NCBI GenBank assembly: GCA_029865285.1
Contig: JAOUHE010000055.1
Location: forward strand, 1-10,539
Direction: 5' to 3'
Length of the DNA stretch: 10,539 bases
Source: Chloroflexota bacterium
GTDB lineage: Bacteria > Chloroflexota > Limnocylindria > QHBO01
Below, piece after piece: positions 5,953 to 10,539 of the stretch; the stretch's first letter is position 1, and each line of letters begins with the position of its first letter. Below the pieces are notes generated by a model that saw nothing but the letters and a program-made list of their open reading frames with translations, made no database searches and was not told the DNA's origin. A program made the translations under genes and the position numbers.

Positions 5953-7087
5953 CCGGGTCACCAAGCGCTTTCACGAGGTCGTCGCCGTTGACGATCTCTC
6001 GGTCGACGTCGAGCAGGGAGAGTTCTTCTCGATGCTCGGCCCGTCCGGCTGCGGCAAGACCACCACGCTGCGCATGATCGGTGGCTTCGAGGAGACGACC
6101 GCGGGGACGATCTACCTCGGCGAGGCCGATGTCACCGGTCTGCCGCCGTTCAAGCGCGACGTCAACACTGTCTTCCAGAACTACGCCCTTTTCCCCCACT
6201 TGTCCGTCCGCGAGAACGTGGCCTTCGGCCTCCGCCGCAAGAAGGTCGACAACGCCGAGATCGACCGGCGGGTGGTCGCGATGCTGGAGCTCGTCGAGAT
6301 GCCGGGCTATGAGAGCCGCAAGCCTTCCCAGCTCTCGGGCGGCCAGCAGCAGCGGGTGGCCCTCGCCCGCGCGCTGATCAACCATCCCAAGGTGCTGCTG
6401 CTCGACGAGCCGCTGGGCGCCCTCGACCTGAAGCTGCGCAAGCAGATGCAGATCGAGCTGAAGCGGATCCAGACCGAGGTAGGGATCACCTTCATCTACG
6501 TCACCCATGACCAGGAAGAGGCCATGACCATGTCCGACCGGATCGCGGTGATGCGCGCCGGTCGCATCGAGCAACTGGGATCGCCGGAGGAACTGTACGA
6601 GCGGCCGCGCACCGAGTTCGTGGCCGGCTTTCTGGGCGTGAGCAACCTGCTCGGCGGGTCCGTGGTCGGGCGGGACGACTCGTTCGTCTCTGTGCGAATC
6701 GCCGACGGCACCGTGCTGCGCGCCCCCGCCGAATTGGTGAACGGAAGCGCCACCGTGCGCATCGGCGTGCGGCCGGAGAAGCTGCGTGTCACCCCGATCG
6801 TGGAGGGTGCCGGGCCGACACCCGCGGACGGTGGCCTCAACGCCCTGGATGGCACGATCCTCGATGCCAGCTACATCGGTGTCAGCACGCAATACCTCGT
6901 CAAGACGCGCGACGGTCACCGCCTGACCGTGTATGCACAGAACCTCGAGACCGGGGGCGCCGCCGAGGCGCTGGCCGATGGCCACCCGGTCCGTCTCACC
7001 TGGCAGCCACAGCACACCTTCGTGATCAGCGTGACCACTCTCGATGACGGCAGGACCCCAGTTCAGACCGAAGAAGGAGCCCCTTGA
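5924..7087 (+). CDS. potA: ABC transporter ATP-binding protein, polyamine-type (PotA-like)
   Basis: This cytosolic ATPase powers import by the permease pair encoded downstream. The 387 residues contain Walker A GPSGCGKT (39-46), the Q-loop VFQNYALFPH with Gln85, the signature LSGGQQQR (137-144), Walker B VLLLDEP (157-163), the D-loop GALD and the switch His195 in VTHDQEEA. The C-terminal part from about 235 on, including GVRPEKLRV (281-289), is the TOBE regulatory domain found in PotA and other CUT1/MOI-type ATPases. Length and domain order are typical for PotA. The start at GTG 5924 is chosen from the GAGGAA site 8 nt upstream and from the alignment of SSIDVRLDRVTKRF with family N-termini. 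The stop TGA overlaps the binding-protein ATG by one base (TGATG). The polyamine assignment rests on the whole operon; ATPases of iron and thiamine importers look similar. Confidence 0.93.
   Translation: MPSSIDVRLDRVTKRFHEVVAVDDLSVDVEQGEFFSMLGPSGCGKTTTLRMIGGFEETTAGTIYLGEADVTGLPPFKRDVNTVFQNYALFPHLSVRENVAFGLRRKKVDNAEIDRRVVAMLELVEMPGYESRKPSQLSGGQQQRVALARALINHPKVLLLDEPLGALDLKLRKQMQIELKRIQTEVGITFIYVTHDQEEAMTMSDRIAVMRAGRIEQLGSPEELYERPRTEFVAGFLGVSNLLGGSVVGRDDSFVSVRIADGTVLRAPAELVNGSATVRIGVRPEKLRVTPIVEGAGPTPADGGLNALDGTILDASYIGVSTQYLVKTRDGHRLTVYAQNLETGGAAEALADGHPVRLTWQPQHTFVISVTTLDDGRTPVQTEEGAP
7074..7079 (+). promoter_or_regulatory. Ribosome binding site (AAGGAG) that sets the potD-like start
   Basis: AAGGAG lies inside the last codons of the ATPase gene, 7 nt before the ATG at 7087. 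It favours that ATG over the TTG at 7084. It is the strongest Shine-Dalgarno match seen in the window, fitting a binding protein that must be made in excess over the permease. Confidence 0.85.
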
Positions 7088-8328
7088 TGTCCGATGACCT
7101 GAACGAGCGCACCCAGATCGAACGTGCCATCGCGCGCGTCGTGCACGAGGAGCGACACACCCGTCGATCCTTCTTCCTGCAGGCCGGCCGCGGTGGGATC
7201 TACCTGGCCGGCGCCATGTCCCTGCCCGCCATCCTGGCGGCCTGTGCGTCGCCGAGTGCGACGCCCAGCAACACCGTGCACTGGCTCAACTGGCCCGCGT
7301 ATATCGACATCTCGGACGACGAGTCAAGCTACCCGAGCCTGGAGGCCTTCAAGACTCAGAGTGGGCTCGACGTCGAGTACAGCGAGGGCCTGCTCGACAA
7401 CGCTGACTTCCTGGCGCAGTACTCGCCAGACCTCCGTGCGGGCAACGCGACCGGGTGGGATGTCATGACGCCCGGCGGCTGGGTGGTTGAGCGGATGGCA
7501 CGCAACGGGTGGCTCCAGGAGATCGACCACTCGAAGCTGCCGAACTGGAGCGCCAACTGCGCCGACTACGCCAAGGGCCTCTGGTTCGACCCGGACAACA
7601 AGTACAGCGTCTGGTGGCAGGGCGGCATCACCGGCATCGCCTACGATCCGGCGCTGACCGGCCGCGAGATCACCACATTCGACGACCTGCTCGATCCGGC
7701 CTTCAAGGGGCGCGTGGGCGGCTTCAGCGACATGCGCGACATGTTCGGTCTGACCCTCCTCTCGCTCGGTGTCGAGCCGGCCAACGCGACGGTCGCCGAC
7801 GTGGAGCGCGCGCAGCAGAAGCTCCTGAATGCGCCCGAGGGCCAGTTCCGCGGCTGGTACGGCAACGAGTACTACGACGCCCTCGCCGCCGGCGACCTGG
7901 CCATCTGCGTCGCCTGGGGCGGTGACATCAGCCAGATGAACTTCTACGACAACGACAAGGTGAAGTTCGTGGTGCCCGACTCGGGCGGCATGCGCTGGAA
8001 CGACAACCTGATCATCCCCAAGGGGACCGGCAATGCCGACAACGCGCACAAGCTGATTGACTACTACTACGACCCGGCGGCGGCCGCGATGCTGTCGGAA
8101 TGGGTCGGCTACTGGACGCCGGTCAAGGGCGTCGAGGCCGTGATTCTCGAAGACGCGCAGGCGTCACGCGATGACGGCGACAGCGAGTGGGCCGACACGC
8201 TCGAGGCGATGGCCCCGACGGTTGTCCCCACCGCGGAGCAGACGGCCGGCACCTACACCGACAAGCAGCTGGACGAGGCAGAAGAGACCGAGTGGAACAA
8301 CCTCTTCGAGGCCGTCCTCGGCGCGTGA
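7087..8328 (+). CDS. potD: Polyamine-type ABC transporter substrate-binding lipoprotein (PotD-like), Tat-exported
   Basis: This protein captures the substrate outside the membrane and delivers it to the two permeases. The 413-residue product has a 24-residue cytosolic N-tail, a twin-arginine motif TRRSFFL (25-31), a hydrophobic stretch and the lipobox LAAC with Cys53, so it should be exported folded by Tat and lipid-anchored. The mature part begins VHWLNWPAYID (64-74), as in spermidine/putrescine-binding proteins. Residues that by recall line the PotD site have counterparts: Asp215 and Asp218 (FSDMRDMF), Trp277 (VAWGGD), and Trp304 with Asp306 (MRWNDNL). These contact the ligand amines and methylene chain in E. 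coli PotD, which supports a polyamine or similar cationic amine. The protein is longer than PotD (about 348) because of the N-tail and an acidic C-terminus. Exact ligand is not resolved. Confidence 0.9.
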   Translation: MSDDLNERTQIERAIARVVHEERHTRRSFFLQAGRGGIYLAGAMSLPAILAACASPSATPSNTVHWLNWPAYIDISDDESSYPSLEAFKTQSGLDVEYSEGLLDNADFLAQYSPDLRAGNATGWDVMTPGGWVVERMARNGWLQEIDHSKLPNWSANCADYAKGLWFDPDNKYSVWWQGGITGIAYDPALTGREITTFDDLLDPAFKGRVGGFSDMRDMFGLTLLSLGVEPANATVADVERAQQKLLNAPEGQFRGWYGNEYYDALAAGDLAICVAWGGDISQMNFYDNDKVKFVVPDSGGMRWNDNLIIPKGTGNADNAHKLIDYYYDPAAAAMLSEWVGYWTPVKGVEAVILEDAQASRDDGDSEWADTLEAMAPTVVPTAEQTAGTYTDKQLDEAEETEWNNLFEAVLGA

Positions 8329-8340
8329 TGGGCGAGTAAC

Positions 8341-8355
8341 GGGCGGCCCGGGCGG
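8341..8355 (+). other. Small GC-rich palindromic element between potD-like and potB-like genes
   Basis: The 31-bp gap contains GGGCGGCCCGGGCGG, in which GCCCGGGC (8346-8353) is a perfect palindrome and GGGCGG occurs twice. GGGCGGCCC can form a 3-bp stem with a 3-nt loop. It has no U-tract and is too short for a factor-independent terminator. It might slow exonuclease decay of the binding-protein message or lower permease expression. Confidence 0.2.
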
Positions 8356-8359
8356 ACTG

Positions 8360-9217
8360 ATGCGGTCGCTGCGCCGCGGGCTGGCCCCGCTGCTCCTGCT
8401 GCTGCCTGGCGGCGGCTGGCTGGTGGTGTTCTTCGTGGTGCCGATGGCCTTCATGCTGCTCATCTCGCTGCAGGAAGGCACCTTCGACACCGGCTACCAG
8501 CTGACCTGGAACTTCGGCATCTACCCGCAGGTGATCGGCCAGTACTGGGAGCTGTACGTGCGCTCCACCAGCTTCGCAGTGGCCACCACGCTGCTCACAC
8601 TCGCCGTCGGGTATCCCGTGGCCTATACCATCGCGTTCCACGGTGGGCGGCTGAAGAACGCACTTCTCCTGCTGGTGGTGCTCCCCTTCTTCGTCAGCTT
8701 CGTCATCCGCACCCTGAACTGGCGGATGATCCTGTCCGACAACGGCATGGTCTTTGGAACGCTCAAGGACGCCGGTCTCCTCGACCAGAACTTCCACTTC
8801 CTCGCCACGCCAGCATCGGTCATCTTTGGGCTGACGTACAACTTCCTGCCGTTCATGATCCTGCCCCTGTACGTGGCCATCGAGAAGATCGACCGGCGGC
8901 TGATTGAAGCGGCCACGGACCTGTACGCCAGTCGCGCGCAGGCCTTCTGGCGAGTGACCTTCCTGCTCTCCCTGCCGGGGGTGGTGGCCGGTTCGCTGCT
9001 CACCTTCATCCCGTCGGTCGGCGATTTCATCACCGCCGAAGTGATCGGTGCGGGCAACCCGCAGGTCTTCATGGTCGGCAACATCATCCAGCGCAAGTTC
9101 CTCGACAGCCTCGATTACCCCGCCGCCGCAGCGCTGGCGTTCGTGCTTGTGGCGGGCGTGATGCTGCTGGTGTCGGTCTATACGCGCCTGGTCGGCAGCG
9201 ACCGGCTCGCCGGGTGA
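8360..9217 (+). CDS. potB: Polyamine-type ABC transporter permease (PotB-like)
   Basis: This integral membrane subunit forms half of the translocation channel. The 285 residues hold six predicted membrane segments at about 18-38, 70-92, 100-118, 152-173, 207-225 and 256-276. The cytoplasmic EAA coupling loop lies at 183-207 (EAATDLYASRAQAFWRVTFL, then LSLPG), and SVGDFITAEVIG (219-230) is characteristic of PotB-type permeases. The conserved Gly of the EAA loop is Tyr189 here. The frame is open upstream to 8171, but that part lies within the binding-protein gene and is not protein-like; ATG 8360 (MRSLRRGLAPLLLL) is the only good start. Its Shine-Dalgarno sequence is weak, and it lies 31 bp after the binding-protein stop, the widest gap in this operon. 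It pairs with the PotC-like protein that overlaps its end. Confidence 0.92.
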   Translation: MRSLRRGLAPLLLLLPGGGWLVVFFVVPMAFMLLISLQEGTFDTGYQLTWNFGIYPQVIGQYWELYVRSTSFAVATTLLTLAVGYPVAYTIAFHGGRLKNALLLLVVLPFFVSFVIRTLNWRMILSDNGMVFGTLKDAGLLDQNFHFLATPASVIFGLTYNFLPFMILPLYVAIEKIDRRLIEAATDLYASRAQAFWRVTFLLSLPGVVAGSLLTFIPSVGDFITAEVIGAGNPQVFMVGNIIQRKFLDSLDYPAAAALAFVLVAGVMLLVSVYTRLVGSDRLAG

Positions 9218-10083
9218 GCATGATGACTGCACCGCCAACCGCCAAACGCAGACGCTCGCTCCGCGCCCGCCTGGGCGGCCTGCTGTTGCCCGGATTCACC
9301 GGCCTGCTCCTCCTCTTCCTGTTCGCGCCGATCGCGGTGATGATCGCCTTCTCCTTCAACGACCCCGCCGGACGCCAGAACATCACCTGGCAGGGCTTCA
9401 CCCTCCGCAACTATGTCGATCTGTGGGGTCGCTCCCAGATCACCGACCCGATGGTCCTGAGCCTGGTGGTGGCCACCATCTCGACCCTGGTCGCGACGAC
9501 ATTCGGCACCATGATCGGGCTCGCCTTGACGCGGTACGCCTTCCGCGGGCGGTGGCTGATGAACCTGTTGATCTTCATCCCGATGACGGCGCCGGAGATC
9601 ATCCTGGGCGCCTCACTGCTGACGTTGTGGATCAGCCTCGGGGTCGAACGCGGGTTCCTGACCATCCTGGTGTCGCACATCATGTTCAACATCAGCTTCG
9701 TGGTGGTCACCATCCGAGCTCGGCTGGTCGGGTTCAACATGTCCCTCGAAGAGGCCGGTATGGATCTGTATGCCGACGGACGTACGACCTTCTGGAAGAT
9801 CACCTTCCCGCTCATCCTGCCGGGCATCGTGTCGGCGGCGCTGCTCGCCTTTGCCCTGTCGATCGACGACTACGTGATCACGCTCTTCTCGGCCGGACGC
9901 ACCGTGACCTTCCCGTTGTGGGTCTTCGGGGTCAGCCGGCTCGGCATCCCGCCGGAGGTGAACGTCCTCGGGACGCTCATCTTCGTGACCGCGCTGATCT
10001 TCATCGGCGTGCAGCTGTGGAACGCACGGCGCGCCGACCCCTCGACACGGCCGGCTGGACCCGTCACAGTGGTCGGACGATGA
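9214..10083 (+). CDS. potC: Polyamine-type ABC transporter permease (PotC-like)
   Basis: This is the second channel subunit. In its 289 residues an Arg-rich cytosolic N-terminus (KRRRSLRARL, 11-20) precedes membrane segments at about 26-47, 80-107, 117-140, 147-167, 202-224 and 250-268. The EAA loop is at 180-204 (EAGMDLYADGRTTFWKITFP, then LILPG), and FALSIDDYVITLF (213-225) is the typical PotC sequence. The loop Gly is Tyr186, mirroring the PotB-like partner, and the second Ala of EAA is Gly182. The GTG start at 9214 overlaps the PotB-like stop in a GTGA junction, so translation is probably coupled. In-frame ATG codons at 9220 and 9223 are alternatives that would remove two or three residues. 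The stop overlaps the next gene by ATGA. Confidence 0.93.
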   Translation: MSMMTAPPTAKRRRSLRARLGGLLLPGFTGLLLLFLFAPIAVMIAFSFNDPAGRQNITWQGFTLRNYVDLWGRSQITDPMVLSLVVATISTLVATTFGTMIGLALTRYAFRGRWLMNLLIFIPMTAPEIILGASLLTLWISLGVERGFLTILVSHIMFNISFVVVTIRARLVGFNMSLEEAGMDLYADGRTTFWKITFPLILPGIVSAALLAFALSIDDYVITLFSAGRTVTFPLWVFGVSRLGIPPEVNVLGTLIFVTALIFIGVQLWNARRADPSTRPAGPVTVVGR

Positions 10084-10539
10084 CCCAGGTGCAGGAACCG
10101 GCGCTCGACATGCGCGCCGACGACAGCTCGGTCTGGCTGGCGCGCCGCTCCGGCGTTCCCCCGGTCTGGGGCCGCTACACCGACCTCGTGGTGGAGCGCG
10201 GCGTCGGGTCGTGGGTCGAGACGATCGAAGGAGACCGATACCTCGACTACACCTGCGGGATCGGGGTCACCAACACCGGACACTCCCATCCTCGCGTGGT
10301 GGCGGCTATCGCCGAGCAGGCGGGCCGCATCATCCACGCCCAGCAGAACATCCTCTATCACAAGCCCGGCCTGGAGCTTCACGAGCGCCTGCCGCGCACC
10401 TTCCCTGGCCTGCGCGACGGCGAAGCGGCCGGCCTCTTCCTGTCGAACTCGGGGGCCGAGGCGATCGAGGCGGCGGTGAAGCTCGCCAAGTACGCGACGC
10501 GACGCCCCGCCATCATCGCCTTCCGCGGTAGCTTCCACG
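10080..10539 (+). CDS. Class III PLP-dependent aminotransferase, N-terminal 153 residues (GABA/putrescine-type; runs off right edge)
   Basis: The frame starts at ATG 10080, which overlaps the PotC-like stop as ATGA, and remains open to the window end. The protein shows WVETIEGDRYLDYTCGIGVT (45-64), GHSHPRVVAAI (67-77) and the cofactor-phosphate loop SNSGAEAIEAAVKLAK (122-137), then FRGSFH (148-153), all hallmarks of the ornithine/4-aminobutyrate aminotransferase class (Aminotran_3). The catalytic lysine lies beyond the window. Such enzymes move an omega-amino group from GABA, putrescine, ornithine or similar amines to 2-oxoglutarate or pyruvate. Tight linkage to a polyamine importer favours putrescine or GABA as donor, as with GabT, PuuE or SpuC, but the N-terminus alone cannot separate these. 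Confidence 0.9.
   Translation, partial: MTQVQEPALDMRADDSSVWLARRSGVPPVWGRYTDLVVERGVGSWVETIEGDRYLDYTCGIGVTNTGHSHPRVVAAIAEQAGRIIHAQQNILYHKPGLELHERLPRTFPGLRDGEAAGLFLSNSGAEAIEAAVKLAKYATRRPAIIAFRGSFH

Noticed and set aside
5417..7015. Long minus-strand open frame (532 codons) antisense to the potA-like gene
   Set aside because: It is opposite a gene with all ABC ATPase motifs, its product is His/Arg/Gly-rich low-complexity sequence, and its last part runs out of frame through the acyl-CoA dehydrogenase. Long antisense frames are expected at this GC content.
8328..8339. Three-codon ORF ATG GGC GAG TAA overlapping the potD-like stop
   Set aside because: The TGATG overlap looks like coupling, but the frame stops after three codons and is not in frame with the permease. 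Probably incidental.
8123..9238. Minus-strand open frame (371 codons) antisense to the potD/potB-like genes
   Set aside because: Composition (Glu, His, Gln, Arg) is that of a shadow frame; the plus strand carries clear membrane segments and the EAA loop.
1..10539. Search for tRNA/rRNA genes, CRISPR arrays, insertion sequences, phage or defence genes
   Set aside because: No repeated spacer array, transposase-like frame, terminal inverted repeat or tRNA-like fold was seen by eye; nearly all of the window is explained by the nine genes described.

Overview
The window is high-GC bacterial chromosome, densely coded, with two divergent operons that start from one 131-bp intergenic region (5793-5923) and run off both ends. 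I see no tRNA, rRNA, CRISPR array, insertion sequence, phage gene or convergent terminator. The window suggests a bacterium with lipoprotein-type binding proteins and probably leaderless transcripts. A GC-rich Chloroflexota lineage or an actinobacterium fits, but this is a low-confidence inference from composition and gene style.

Left operon (minus strand, read right to left from 5792): an acyl-CoA dehydrogenase (4644-5792); an AMP-forming acyl-CoA synthetase overlapping it by a GTGA junction (2680-4647); after a 7-bp gap, a large secreted, membrane-anchored protein with FG-GAP-like calcium loops and an Ig-like domain, of unknown function (441-2672); and, after 35 bp and a possible promoter of its own, the first 135 codons of a DUF1015-family protein (1-405). 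The two enzymes would activate a carboxylic acid to its CoA thioester and desaturate it. The acyl pocket of the synthetase looks larger than acetate needs.

Right operon (plus strand, from 5924): a complete polyamine-type ABC importer in the order ATPase (potA-like), Tat-exported lipoprotein binding protein (potD-like), and two permeases (potB-like, potC-like). It is followed without a gap by the first 153 codons of a class III PLP aminotransferase. The logic is uptake of putrescine, spermidine or a related amine and then transamination of a primary amine group. Start codons are set by good Shine-Dalgarno sequences (potA, potD) or by stop/start overlaps (potC, aminotransferase).

The least ordinary part is the divergent control region. 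Each direction has a TAnnnT -10-like box exactly 7 nt before a start codon, and a third such box lies 6 nt before the DUF1015 gene. A 7-bp direct repeat with 11-bp period (the geometry of an OmpR/PhoB-type operator) lies between the two divergent boxes. The plus-strand box points at a possible leaderless, arginine-rich 26-codon leader ORF that overlaps the potA start. No wholly new multi-gene system is evident. The best candidates for undescribed biology are this control region and the anchored propeller-like protein.
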